Source: Glossina fuscipes
Taxonomy: Eukaryota; Arthropoda; Insecta; Diptera; Glossinidae
Assembly (NCBI RefSeq): GCF_014805625.2
Contig: NW_023998416.1
Span: forward strand, 16,822,401 to 16,886,400
Reading direction: 5' to 3'
DNA: 64,000 bases
Shown piece after piece: positions 1-12,534 of this stretch (its first letter is position 1; each line of letters opens with the position of its first letter). Made by a program: the position numbers and the translations under genes. The notes under the pieces were generated by a model. The model did no database searches. It saw only the letters and a program-made list of their open reading frames with translations, and had not been told where the DNA came from.

Positions 1-1750
1 TTACTCTAACATAGCACAGTCTATATGGAATTTACCTTATTTCAGAGAGCTGCATAAAGTATACGGTTTCATTTTTATCTAAAAGTTGGCAGTGCTATAC
101 TGTGTTAAAGCGTTGAATCTGAGCATCAGATCCGCCATACTCTGGATTATTTGAATCGCGATTTTAGCATTAGAAATGCCGATGTTTTGCATATATCTAC
201 TAACTCATTTTGACTCGTCCGTTCTCTGAAAGCGCCACAATCTCAAAAAACATAGAATTTTAACTTCAATTTATTTCCGGGTTATTTTAAGGCTCGTCAA
301 CAGGTGCTTTGTCCAATTACAACTGCGAACTAAAGCTCAAATCAAAGATGATCTGTAAAATTAACTCACTGCGGTAGACAAAGATATAGATGCCATGGAA
401 TTGACTAGAAATGCCTTAAAGGTCTTCCTAGTAAATAAAACTCACCCTTAAACATTAGAACTTGCTTTACAATCGTTTTGGAACTACAAAGTTGAAAAAG
501 GCCAATTTGATCTACCGAGTTGATGTAGTATCAAAAGAAAACATCGCCACAATTTGTATGTTGGGTAACAATGGATTCTAAAAGGCGCCATTTTGATAAA
601 TAGCGTTCGATTCTGTTACGCTCAGAAAAACTCAAATAACTTTAAATTGCACTAAATGTTCAAAGTGTTCCTTGAAGCGGTTAGATTAGCGCGTTTTGGG
701 TTGATTCTGAACGTTGCACCCACTTTAGAAAAGGCTTTTGTGAAAATTGTTAAGCCAGAATCATTGTGAGATTTGCACGAATACCACCAGTGAGTTTAGA
801 TTAACTTTGCAGTGCGGATGACTAGTATAAATTCGAAATCGTAAAAAAATTGTTAACTTGGGTACAAGGAACGCCGTTATGAACAATTGTTACAATGGTC
901 GAACCAATGATAAGTATATGGTAATGAGAAAAGTCCACGTATTTTCAACGGATTTTGCAGCACAAACAGAAAATCATAACGTAAGTAATAAGCAGCAAAC
1001 CTGCTTTAATTGAATTCATTTTTATTTATATTCGCTGACTTACCACTGCAATCCCTACAGTATCAAGAAGTGTTACAATTTCAACTGTGTTTCGTAAATT
1101 CATTGTAAATATTCGGAGCCGTCATTACATAATGCGCATAGCGTACGGGAAGCACTATGAACCAAAAAGAACTGTGTCAAATTTTTTATTGTAGTGGAAA
1201 GTGTCATAAAAAGCCTTAAAAAAACTCGTTAAATAAAATATTTATGTAATTAAATTAAACCTTGATGTGAACAATTGCATAAGGCTATGACACCTCACTA
1301 AGAATTTTGAGGAGAATATTTTGCTATAAAAAAAAAAACAAATTCAATTAATAAAACATTTTAAACTATTAATCATCGGATTATTATAGTATCATTAGGT
1401 AATCTTAAATATACATTAAACGATCGATTTAGGCATGTTAACTTAAATAGCATGTACATATGTGAATTGAATGAAATAAATATTCACATAGGCATTTTGA
1501 CCTCTTAAAGGCTTAAAAGATTTTTACCCTGCTTAGCATTAAGTATGTTAGCGAGCCAAAGCTTTTTGGATACAGTTTGGATTACAGTGTCTGCTCGAAG
1601 GGAACCCAAAGACATAGCGGATTATCGCAAAAGATGATTTGGGCGCAACTCTTCCCTTAACCCGACCGCCAGCTGCTGATGGATGTAACTGAAAAGTCCA
1701 GGAAACGCTTGATTATTTTTTTTATTGTATTCTATACCATTTCACTTTCT
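1..1750. other. Gene-free AT-rich stretch
   Basis: No supported gene, RNA or transposase similarity was seen in any frame. There are short A runs (near 1327) and otherwise unstructured AT-rich DNA. It may be upstream intergenic DNA or an intron of the EGF gene further right. Confidence 0.5.
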
Positions 1751-1754
1751 GAAC

Positions 1755-1945
1755 CGATCTCAGCTTGTCTGTCGGGTCTGTCTATCTCTCTGTGTTGTTT
1801 TCTTGTTTTCAACCTACAGGTTAGAATGACGCTCAATTTCGCTTAATGGCAAATGCCATTGAAAATGGTTTAGATCGAAACACTTTTACACCTTATCTTG
1901 ACAACTCGTTATGTGAGTAATCGTAGGATGATATAGGGTATTTAG
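1755..1945 (+). repeat. Dispersed repeat family B, copy 1
   Basis: The stretch has a run of CTGTC/CTGTCGG motifs followed about 90 bases later by the family core TTGAAAATGGTTTAGATCG. The same core recurs in the same orientation near 36857, 40130 and 48921. No coding potential is seen. It is probably a decayed non-autonomous element. Confidence 0.45.
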
Positions 1946-2297
1946 TTGGAGTTCGTCGCCCATTTTTGTATTTTTACTTTTTTTTTTTTTTCATTTTTCT
2001 TATTTTAATTTGTTCTCCTTATTACACTAGATTACTATTTTCCAGAAACTCGAAGAAGATCCAATTTTTAATAAACACTTTATTTGTAGACTTATCACAG
2101 CTACAAACGGTTGGGTAAAACTGAACGAAGTATTCAAGTTATTTATCACAATTGATGTGAGCATATTCCAGTGTCTGCAATTGCACAATTTTGATTATCT
2201 TAATCACCCAGAAATCTTATGTCGAAATCCAATTTGCACCGTATTTTTTCTTTCCTTCTCTTTTCCTATTTAACATAGCGTAAAACACATTAAAAAT

Positions 2298-2668
2298 GAA
2301 ACAAGTAAGAAAATTATAAGCGGTCGTAACCGAATCTTTTATACCCCTCAGCGTCACCCTAAATAAGACAAAAAAAGGAAAACAATCGATTTGGCCCATT
2401 TTCAATACCAACCTGCTGGCGAGAACCTCGAATGTTTCTGCCAAATTTAAAGTCGATAGCTTCGTTTTTGCGGCCAGGAGAATGTTTACAACCCACCTTA
2501 CACAGTGGGTCGGACAGACAGATGGGCAGACTTAAATCGATTTAGAATTTTATGCTGATCAAGATTCTATACACATTGTGGGATGTCCGATGCTTTCGTC
2601 CAGGCGTTGCAAACGTTTCGACAATATGAATATACGCGTCATCCTTCGGTGGTGGGTATGAAAATGAG
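2298..2668 (+). repeat. Dispersed repeat family A, copy 1
   Basis: The unit opens with AAACAAGTAAG, followed by an imperfect hairpin (CGGT...ACCG) and then CGAATCTTTTATACCCC. It closes with a run of GGACAGACAGA-like bases, TTAAATCGATTTAGAATTTT, CTGATCAAGATTCTATA and a terminal GGTGGTGGGTATG. Other copies lie at 6.2, 11.5, 51.1, 55.7 and 62.6 kb, so these bounds describe a fairly complete unit of about 370 bp. Short open frames inside it, on both strands, are by-products of the repeat. Confidence 0.65.
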
Positions 2669-2669
2669 A

Positions 2670-5600
2670 AAAATGAGAGCGCTGGGAAGAGTTGCATAAT
2701 CCTCAAAAATAATGCTAAGAAGTGAAAATAATTACAAACAAAATTCACAAAAGGGAATTTCCTGATTATAATTAAGTTCGTTATGCATAATTTTAATTCT
2801 TAATGATGTTTTTTTGCTGCACGTGTTTGCGAGCTCTGTGTTCATCTATCTTATCTTTGAATCACTTTACCTTTTTACTTGAGACTATTTTACATGCCTC
2901 CTCAAAACAAGGGCATATTAATTTTCTTATTCTGCTTGTAACAAAGCGAAGGGAATTTTTTGTTCTTTGTAATTTATTCAGCAATTCACGGTGATACTAA
3001 GATTTTAATTGTGTTTAACCAAGTCCGTCGATTGGTCAGTTTTCTACATATAATATGTTATTTGCTTCCGTGTTTGGGCAGTGGCTTTTTCAGTCTCAAC
3101 TTCGCGCTCTTTCTCTTTGCCTTTAAGTTTTCTTCTATTTCCCTTATGACAGATAAGTTTTTTTCATGAAGTAGCCAACTCCAGTAACCAACACTTCAGC
3201 ATATTCTTCTATTCTTAATTTGCATAATAAGCATGTTTCTATGCGTCCGTCCATAATCAATCTTCCAAACGGAAGATTTTTTTTACTGTCCATCCGTTCA
3301 TAAGCCTTGTCTAAACGCCTTTTTGTGTCCGTCCTTTTCAGTTCTCTACCTCTGTACTTCAGTTCGTGTCTGCCTTTTATTATCTTCCTCGGTATGCATA
3401 TATAATTTTTGATGAATCGTAAACAGATTTTGTTTTTTCATCTTGCATTGGGATTCTTTTAATTTCAAGAAATGAGATCACAGCCAAAACTTAGTGTAGT
3501 TCTCCTTGAGTATTGAAAAATAAAAGGGAGAAAGGCGTTGTTATTAGTACTGCATACTAGAAGCTGCTACTAGAAATAAGTTAGGACGGAAATACTCGCA
3601 TTATTAATAGAAAGAGCGAAGATATACTCAAGTGATTGCTAATGTTTGGATTTATTAAAAGGCGACTGTAACTTTCTTACTTATTTTTCTTCTTTTCTTT
3701 TTTTCTTTTCCCTCTTACAACACAGTAATGATATCTTTTCCTCCAAACTTAACGGACTGCTATATTGTAACCAGTTAAAGCATTTGTGTTCTTTTCTTGT
3801 TTACCTTTTTCCTTTTTTCGTTTCCTCTACTTGGGCTCCACTGTAACTGCTTCTGGTTGCCCGTACTTGTAGGAAAAAAAGTCTTTTACTTTGAGTAATT
3901 CGTTGTTCTTATAATTTTACAAGTATTGCAACAGTGCTTTTTAATCAGCAAGCAGGCAGGTTTGCAATATAGAAGACACGCATATAAACAATATGCTAAT
4001 AATAATTTTTTATGCAAAGACATGAATATCTTTAAAACAATTTGTAAGTAAGTAATGAAGAAGTAGAGCAAAGAAGGGATATTCACACATTCAAAAGACG
4101 TTTCCACATTTAGAATAAACAAAGACGAAAAAAGAAAGCAGAAAACTAAGAGCAAAAAAAGACAAAGAGGAATCATAAAGAAATAGAACTTTGGTTAAAG
4201 ATAGAAAGACAATGAACTCCTAAATGACATTACTAACCCAAATAGGGTTTTTATCCTATTTACAATGTTTTTTTTTTTTTCATTTTTTTCTTTTTGTAAA
4301 AGCTTGATAATACAAATACGAGCAGATGTGTATAAGCTATGTGTGCACACGTGTTAAAAGTATATAACATGCAACATAAAGTATTAAAAATAGTTATTTC
4401 TTTTTTTTCCTTTTATTTATTTTTTTTTTTTTTTTGTACTTTTACCACATCATCTACTTTGCTTTGTATCATTACTTATATAAAATATTTTCTTAGAATA
4501 GTTGCACTTAATAAGACGCAAAATAAAGCGAAAGTAATTTCATCTTGAAAAAGCGAAAAAAAGCGACTTGAAAAGAATATTTTCTTACAACATAGTCCAA
4601 CATTATGTTCTAAGCAAACACAACAAAAAAAAAAACAAACCCATAAGAAAGAATAAGAAAACCTAATTTAGTTTTGGCTTAAACCGAATCTTGCGTCACG
4701 TATCAGTTTCCGTAGATGAAATAGCGCAGAAAGTATGTTGTGCTAAAAATTTATTGCCGCAACGCAAAGCTAAAGTGCTTGAGAAGTGTAACAACGCCTT
4801 ACTGAAATTGCCGAATAATATCTACTATGTAATATATGAGACGTAATATACTCAAGTTATTGTATTTTATTATGCCAACGTCAGCTTTCTGTCCCACAAT
4901 CTCAGCATAGAGTTGTGGTTAGGATGTGTATATGAAAACAATCTAAGCTGAATGTGACTTATGGGACAGACTTCCAGTGTATAACGAATACATTCCAGAG
5001 GCGTAGTAAATCTATTTTAGAAGCTTAAGAGATATATGATGATTTTGTGATAACAACAGCACTAGCAGCAGCTCGCTTAAACGTAAACCATTGCCTGCAA
5101 GCGGAATACTCTACTTAGCGCAGCATAATCGGAAAGAAAAATACAAGTCCATATAAATGTTGGACTGATTGTTGTCGTCTGTGGCCCTCGTTCAATCGAA
5201 TGTTCGGAAAGAGTGGAAAAGACGTGTTTCAAGCTAAATAATTTGTTTGAAATAATCGGCATCGTTTTTATGGTACAAAAGAGAAATATCTTCGATGTCC
5301 GCATCCCAACCTGCCTTACGGCAATGTTACGATTATGTTTTATCAAATCTCTAGTGAACTATAAACATTTGATAAACGTAATATGCCTCCTGTTATGGAT
5401 ATTATAATATTATGAATATTAAGTTTTCATTTCTCCCTTTCTGATGTTTCTCCCTTCACTTTATTTCTTGTTCGTAAACACACAAACATCAGAAGATATT
5501 TATTTATTTTAGTTTTTTTATTTTTTTTTTATTTCTGATTGGAATGAAGAAAAACACTTAAGAAGGTAGAAGAAGAACATTTATACAATATAAGGTTCTA

Positions 5601-5940
5601 AAGAAGTATAAACAAATAAATTCTGTCCATATTACTCTGAACAGATGAAAACTTTTGAACTTTTAATTGCATTTAATAATCACCAACGTTTCCAACGAGG
5701 AAACATATAACGCATGTGAGGGAAATTCACTTTAAAACAGAATAGATTTCATTCTTTTCCCTTTTTCTATGTATAAAGAAAATTTTTTCGAAATTACTTT
5801 GCTGAAAATCTTTCCTTTTCCTTTGAATGCTTCCACTTTTTACGTCAAGTGTAGAAAACGTGAAATAAAGTACTTTTTAGAGCAGTTATAACTGCTCGCT
5901 ACGAGAGTAATCTCAAAGGAGGGTGAAAAAGAGATAGTGA
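2670..5940. other. Gene-free AT-rich stretch
   Basis: No gene was recognised. The stretch holds many T-rich and A-rich tracts (near 3690, 4267, 4423, 4625 and 5515) and a segment rich in GTCCGTCC around 3240-3340 that may be a worn scrap of a dispersed repeat. Open frames here are below 100 codons and are dominated by Phe/Leu/Lys from homopolymers. Confidence 0.5.
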
Positions 5941-5943
5941 GGG

Positions 5944-5969
5944 AGGGAGAGAGAGAGAGAGAGAGAGAG
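5944..5969. repeat. (GA)n microsatellite
   Basis: About a dozen GA units follow a GGGAGGGA lead-in. This is simple sequence. GA tracts can bind GAGA factor in flies, but nothing nearby supports a promoter. Confidence 0.85.
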
Positions 5970-6220
5970 TAGAAATAGATTCAAACATAAGACAAAGCCA
6001 ATTAATATTCCACATGCTAATCTTCCTCAGACTTTTATTTTTCTATTTTCGAATCTCTTTAAAAATTAAAATTAAACTTTGAGTGAATTTCCTCAACATT
6101 TCAAAAAAGGCGATTATCTTTCTTGCAAGCTCTTCGCAAGTTACTGAGTGCTTCCGTCAGTTGTTCATGTTTACCTAATGGATCATATTTTGGTAGTTTG
6201 TTACGATCCAAATGAATTTC

Positions 6221-6975
6221 AAAACAAGTAAGAAAATGACATTCGGTCATGACCGCATCTTTTGTACACATCACGTCTGTCCTAAAAAACATGAAAAAGG
6301 TTAAAGAACTAGATTTTCGTGCGCTATAATAAGAAGTGGGCGCGACCGAAGCGTGTGGACGATGTAGGTGTTTTCTTGGAAAAATTTAAGTCACTTAACT
6401 TTTGCTAATCGACGAATCTCTACCATATTAAATACAGGCGGACAGAGGAACAGACAAGCAGTTGCATTGCAAATTAGTAATTGACTTTAAAACTTATTTC
6501 TACGCCTTACGAAAGTATTGAAAAGAAATCTAATTTTGATACACTATAATATAGGGTAGACGAGATCAATTTTTTCCATTTTCGTGCAAAGATGCTACAG
6601 CATCGTCCATAGAATATGCGTTTAAATTTTTGTACATTTATTTACTATAGCTTATGAGTAATGAGCAAAAACCCAATTTTTCATTCCTTTTGAAAAAAAA
6701 AAAGTCTTCTCAGTTTACGTGATACTGTGGCGTGTCCTTCGATCGATTTGGTATATTTTCAATACCAAGAAACTGCGTGCAAGAACTTCCTGAAGATAGC
6801 TTCATTTTTATGGCCCGAAAAATGTTTAAAACCGTCATTAGACAGACGGACAGCCTTAAATCGATTTACGATTTCATGCTGATCAAAAATATGTATATAT
6901 ACTTTGTTGGGCCTCTGATGCTTCCTTCCGGACGTTGCAAACATTTTGACAATATGACCCGCATCCTTCAATGAT
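6221..6975 (+). repeat. Dispersed repeat family A, copy 2 (long or composite)
   Basis: It begins AAAACAAGTAAGAAA with a hairpin whose core CGGTCATGACCG is a perfect palindrome. It ends near 6975 with TTAAATCGATTTACGATTT, a CTGATCAAAAATATG segment and GGACGTTGCAAACATTTTG. The middle (about 6300-6720) also contains GGCGGACAGAGGAACAGAC. It is therefore either a longer family member or two truncated copies side by side. Confidence 0.6.
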
Positions 6976-6979
6976 GGGA

Positions 6980-8160
6980 GAAAATCATATTTTCTGAGAT
7001 GTTTTACAAATGCCTCTCCTATCTAACCGATCTCCTGTCTAAGCGGAACATAATTATGTTTGACCGAAACTCACGAATTTTGTAACCAATGCAGACAAGA
7101 GCTAAGCAACAAAATAAACGTTGACAAATGGATTTACTAAGTATTCGTGTTATTGCTTGAAAAGTTTTAAAATTACCGATATTCTGTAAAATAACTTGTG
7201 GCCTAATGCTTTCTTGTCCAAGGTTACTTACTTTACCTTTTTTGGAACTGAAGAATGTCGATTCGAGTCAGCCTTTCACATACTTTAGGTTTGTATTCAT
7301 AAACTTCGATTTTTTATGCGGTGATAGGCATCGACATTTAGTACTAGTTTCGCTCTATCTACAAGCTTTGCACTGTAAATTAGAGAGTTATAGTGTCTGC
7401 AAAGTCGCTTCAGTAACAAAGCAAGCATTTATGGGTTATACGAAAATTTTTCTAAATTTAAATTGAGCGTTTATTAAAAAAAAAATTTGTTGCCATCTAT
7501 CGAATGCCGTACACCGCTTTGCCTAATATTGTATAATCCTTTCCCAATTTATATGTGCGGACGCATGCACATCCAGGGTAACTCTAATCAGTTCATAGAT
7601 GCGTATTATCTTATCCAACACAAATTTTCGAAATATTCTGATAAGATTACGACCAGTCTCCGTATAGTGTCTCGCTTCGAAAAATCCGATATATGAACAA
7701 TATATCTTTTTTTAATATGTGTCGAGAAAACATTTTCGCCTTTTAGACAGATTTGGAAAATTGTAATCGGGAGGAACCATTTTTGGAGCTATCCTTTCTA
7801 TAAATTTTCCTATAAAATAAACAAATTTTCATTTTTATTGAAACTAGTCCACAGTAGCTGCTTGATATATTAATGTATTAGACTCACTTTGGCCTCAGAG
7901 GAGGCAGTAAAAAGTGAATTCTTGTAGGACTGTAATGAACAATTTTTGTCTCTTCTACGACGAAAATAGCTGGAGAACAAAAAAGATTTACTTTACGAAA
8001 TTTATATCATGCCGCTCAATGCCTTGCCAATGCTGGCGTCGTTACCCTGATTTTTACTCGGTTTACTCAGGTGCTAATGTAAAGGCTGTAATGCGAAATA
8101 AGTCTTACCTGTAAACAAAATATAATTTGTAGAAATTTAGAGTTGTATCTCTCGAAGTCC
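6980..8160. other. Gene-free AT-rich stretch
   Basis: Nothing recognisable. Open frames of 60-86 codons on the + strand (7206-7466, 7487-7696, 7914-8114) have no motif, signal peptide or domain that I recognise and sit in repeat-flanked DNA, so they are not called as genes. Confidence 0.5.
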
Positions 8161-8163
8161 TGC

Positions 8164-8181
8164 GGGGGGGGGGGGGGGGGG
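8164..8181. repeat. Poly-G tract of 18
   Basis: Eighteen consecutive G residues, preceded by TGC and followed by ATATTTAG. This is unusual in such AT-rich DNA. It could be a true homopolymer able to form a quadruplex, or partly a sequencing or assembly artefact. Confidence 0.9.
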
Positions 8182-8214
8182 ATATTTAGAGGCCCATCTT
8201 GTCCCAAAATAAGA

Positions 8215-8480
8215 TTTTAGTTTCTTTCGTCAAGAAGTATCAAAGTGACAAGTGTTTTTCATATTGGGCCCTTTTTAGCATATGTCTGCGAGGTTGTCCT
8301 AAAAATGATCCGATCCGATCCGATATCTATCTGTTTTCAATAGTCTTCATCCTAATGGCAAAATATGTCAGCGCATCAAATTTGATGAAAATATCACGAA
8401 AATTGCGATCTGTGGATCCAATGGAAGTATATATGGACAGATATTAAGCAGACGGACGGAATCACTTAAATTGACGCAAA
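8215..8480 (+). repeat. Possible dispersed repeat, family B-like
   Basis: It contains GATCCGATCCGATCCGAT, GAAAATATCACGAAAATTGC, a GACAGATATTAAGCAGACGGACGG-type stretch and ATCACTTAAATTGAC. These resemble parts of families A and B, but the order differs from the better copies. A frame of 82 codons inside has no recognisable domain. Confidence 0.35.
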
Positions 8481-8484
8481 AATT

Positions 8485-11400
8485 GGTTCCTAAATGCTTG
8501 GTACAATAGGAGGTAAACCTATTTCGCAAGTCATTCTGTGTGCCGCACAACACATCACTCAATAATTTAGGGCCTAGCGCCGTTTAAAGAACCGTAACTT
8601 ATAAAATAATGTTTGGAATGTCAGGAAATTTTGACACATGTCGCTTGATGTCTGATCTTCTCTGAAAGAGATATGGATTTGCCATCAGCGGCGGTATTTG
8701 TACGCCACGCTACGAACTTTTTCTCCTCCTCAAATAGCGGGAAAACTTGATTTTTTTGTCTGATATTCTTTTTTTTTTTTAATTGCTTTTTAAGAAATTA
8801 TGATTTTTATATGAAATAAACCAATTACGTAAATATTCGATTTTCTAAACATTTAAATATAATCTATACATATATGTATATTTTTATGCAAGTTTTTATA
8901 TAGTAAATATATGTAGATGTACTTTTGTATGGGAGGCGTTTGCATGCTAAAATTCAATCAAAATTTATATAATTCAAATAACTGTAATACTTTTGAAATG
9001 TTTAACAGAGTAAAACAAAGTGAAATTTTGCAAATTCTACTAAAATATTATTGTTGATGGAAAATCTTATGTGTGCATGCATACAAAACTACAAAAACAT
9101 AAACAAAGTTCTAATATATATAAAGCAAACATACGTATAAGCTCGTATTAACTCAGGCAAACATACGTAAACGGCCGTAGCATCGCATAGATAACTAATG
9201 CTAATGGTGACCTTTTACATTTTCTATGTAAAGCATATGCATAGGATTCCATGATTGCACTCGAAATTCGACAATGGGAGAGACTTGCATTATTCTTTAT
9301 ATTTATACATACATACATACATGCATACAAACATACATACAAGCATACAAACATATGCATAGACGCAACAATGAGTGAGCGTACGAATGGAAAATGAAAG
9401 ACAATTCAAGTGTTTATGTGTAAATTTGAGTGGATGCGTAGTGCGTTTTAAATTTTTAATAGAAATGCATGTGTTTTTAAAGCATGAAAGCAAAGAATTT
9501 AAGAAATACTTAAACCAAATCTCTATTTAATAAAATGTAAAATTACTTTAAGTAATGATTTAAAAAGTAATTTAAATGAAAAATTTTTAACTCGAATAAA
9601 ATAAAATTAAAAATGTAAAAAAGAAAGAAATTATCCGCATGAATAAACCTTAATATATGGTATCGCTTTAAACACAGACGTACAGATGTAGACTATACAG
9701 GATGTAAAAAGTTCACTTTAACATTTTCTTCGCAAAAAATTTTATTTTTTTTTTGAAATATTTTGGGACATGTACCCGAAAAGCAGTTACATACCTGATC
9801 AATTCTTCCTTCCTTCTATAAACTACTAAAAAAAATTTTCACATTTTTCCCCAGTCTAGGCTGAATTAATCACACTTCCAATTGTAAATTATATCAGCGT
9901 AACCCTGGCTGTGCCTGGCTTAGAAACTGGGCCGCTGAGAATGTTGCGAGAGGTCCAAAGGCGTACTAAGTAGAAACGCTAAAGTACTTACGCTTACATC
10001 CTCGTAAATATATATATGTGTATTAATGATGAATTTACATTTGCACCGAGTCTTAAGTGATTACCATTTTCAATGGTTCTACTATTATTATTGTTGTTGT
10101 ATGTTAGTTTTCGCATTACCGTCAGTCATCAATAAAAGTCAGTTTTGGAAAAACCACAAAACAAAACCTTGACTCAGTTTTCGGCGAACTTACATTGATT
10201 TCCAACGAAACGGGTCACATCCTTTTGAAGAAATGATTACTAAGAAAAATCGTCGCTCTGTACATCTCTCTGTCCATCATTAAGTAAAAGGCTCATAACG
10301 CAAATTCCCAGGAAAATATACAAGAAAGATGCAATTAAGCTGGATCACAGAAAACTAAGGTGGATGACAGAGAACTTTGTGTGTTTTCAAAAGGATCCTG
10401 ATTTCATTTGGATCTGTTAAAGACGAGAAATTGCATTTTACTGAATTTTCCTAAGCAAGACCAGCAGGCTGCGATATCATGATAAATAAAAAAGTCATAC
10501 TAGATGAAAAACGGTAGAAGCTGTCACAAATACTGCAAGCAAATCCGATGAATTTCGAGGATATAGATTTTTTTTGATATAGAATTTCTTTAAAAAGAAA
10601 AAAAAAATTTTCGACCGCGATTTATTATTGACATAGATTGGCATAAAAGTGAAACAAAACAGAAACAGAAAGAAAAGTAGGAAGTCAGCAATAATTGTGT
10701 TATAAAATAGAGAAGAAATCTTTGTGTATTAATTACCATTAAAAGTATGAAACAATAACTCGCCAAAGGCTAAGATAAAACCAATTTCTATTACTTTCAA
10801 AATTAGGTCAACAACGAAAGGACTAATAAATATTAGGAGTTCTTAAGTACCATGAGCATACTACCAATCTAGCTATCTAATCAACTAGTCCATTATATAT
10901 GTACATATAGGTAGCTATGCTGCTGTACGAGATTGAGAGTAAAGTCGTTTCCAAGTCGTCTTTATATGAAGCTTTGGGAAATAGTTAGGAAGATTAGGGA
11001 ATTACCATAGATTAGTAGCTTTTACCGTGGCGAATGATTTCACTCTAAAGTATGGCATATAAGTGTGTCGTAAATTTGACAACTCATGGCAGACGTGTCA
11101 AACCGATAGCGGGAAGCTATGTTAGGTTAGCTAGAAAGTCGTTGAAGTGCAGTAGGTTTTAATAGGCGCTAGAGAGCGATTATAGGTTTCGCTTTAAGGT
11201 GCAGTGTCATTTGTGTCTTTTGAAGGCGGCCAGTCTGGCAACATGGCAGTGTAGCGAGCGTCCTTGTCTCTTGAGAGAGATAAAGAAAGAGGGAAAGAGA
11301 TAACGTGAACTGCATTATGGAATATAGTAGCATACGTGAAGCGGCTGGATTGTCGCTGTATGTCGCTCAAAGGCAGGACGAGTCCACCTCGAGCACTGAC

Positions 11401-11515
11401 GTTCGGTAAGAATGACTCTGTACACTCATTACCTTTTATGTCAAAGTATTTTGTGTACACCGACGGTACACGCATTCGTTCTGAAATTTTTCACATTCAC
11501 TTTACGAAGGACAAA
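8485..11515. other. Gene-free AT-rich stretch
   Basis: No supported gene. There are CATA/TACA-type tetranucleotide runs near 9306-9350 (short open frames full of Tyr/Cys/Val there are by-products), a TTATTATTATTGTTGTTG run near 10084, and a GA-rich patch near 11270-11300. The minus-strand frame 11194-11475 (93 codons) has no motif I recognise. Confidence 0.5.
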
Positions 11516-11519
11516 ATAA

Positions 11520-11680
11520 AAATGGGTTAATTTTAAAATGAACAGGTAGACACCGCGATTAGTTTTTCTTTAATAATACTTGCGATATGGGTATCAAATA
11601 AAAGGACGTGGAGAGTAGAAGGTGAAAAGCATAGTGGTGGGTATGCGGGACTCGGGCTCGCCGAATATAACTTTGTTGCT
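11520..11680 (-). repeat. Dispersed repeat family A, inverted copy
   Basis: Read on the minus strand this segment begins near AACAAGCAACAAAGTTATA, has a near-palindromic TTCGGCGAG hairpin, then CGCATACCCACCACTATGCT, and continues with GATACCCATAT and GCGGTGTCTACC to ACCCATTTTTA. The + strand copy starting at 55689 has the same blocks in the same order over about 160 bp. This is the clearest repeated pair in the window. Confidence 0.75.
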
Positions 11681-12094
11681 TGTTTTTTGTTAATCAAACA
11701 ATCAGTGAATGTCCCCTACACGTGAAACGAGGGGTCAGGAGGAAGATTCAAAGTACCATGTATTATGCCTTTATAGACGAAGCATTCATTATAGCTGCGA
11801 TCCTGCATTGTTCGAAAAGTGACTTAAAACTATTTGTATTAAATATTAACACAAGATATTAAATAATTTAAGGTAAAGAGCACAAAACATTTCATTTGTA
11901 CTGAATGCAATAGGTGCTTGCATGTATTTTAACCAGCGACGAAAAAGTCTTGCGAAGTATCAATGTACGCAACGGTTAAATTCTATGATTTTCACTTTTC
12001 CCTACATTAAATAACAGCGTTCCCTGCAGTGTCGTTGAGTTACTCAGTGCTAATCATGGAACGGTTAAAATTTCATTTTCGATATTCATTACTT

Positions 12095-12530
12095 TTGCGG
12101 TTTGGCTGGGGTTGAATAAAACTTTCACTGTAAATGTCTATCGAGGTCAATTGAACAAATTGAACGCTGCATTGTTGCGAAAAAAGACCAACGGTACCAG
12201 TTAGCAGACGTAAAATCATCCGGTTGCAAGCCACCGCTCGACTCCACCCTGCAAAATTTGTCAAGAATACGAAGTTGCAGCTTGAATGGAAATTTCTGCC
12301 GCACCCAACACACTCTCCCCACATAGCACCTTCTGATTACCATTTCTTTAGATTGCCGCAAAATGGCTTGGCTAGTACGCAGCTTCGAAGTGCTGAAGAA
12401 GCGCGGAAATGGGTCGACCAATGGATAGCTGCCGAACCAGTATCGTTCTTTCGACACGGTATCGTCACGTTGCCGGACAGACGCGAAAAAGTTGTAGAAA
12501 ATGAGGAAAGTATTTTGATTAACATATAAT
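12095..12530 (+). pseudogene. Mariner-like transposase, C-terminal fragment
   Basis: The segment encodes the catalytic half of a mariner-family (IS630/Tc1/mariner) transposase, a DDE enzyme that cuts and pastes element ends. Visible blocks in order are NKTFTVNVYRGQLNKLNAAL, KKT (for the usual EKRP), ARLHPAKFVKN, LEWKFLPHPTHSPHIAPSDY, and a tail with GIVTLPDRREKVVENEE. The last catalytic Asp, in APSD, is kept. The preceding HDNARPH-type motif reads QATARLH, so that catalytic Asp is now Ala. At least one frame change lies near 12200, and the N-terminal DNA-binding half is absent. It ends at a stop near 12527. It cannot be active. Confidence 0.85.
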
Positions 12531-12534
12531 GCGC

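Noticed and set aside
2217..2748. Minus-strand frames of 68-75 codons
   Set aside because: They fall within or beside dispersed repeat family A, and the same peptide fragments recur in other copies (for example at 6.8 kb).
11194..11530. Overlapping 93- and 64-codon frames on opposite strands
   Set aside because: Neither has a motif I recognise, and the right end runs into the inverted repeat copy.
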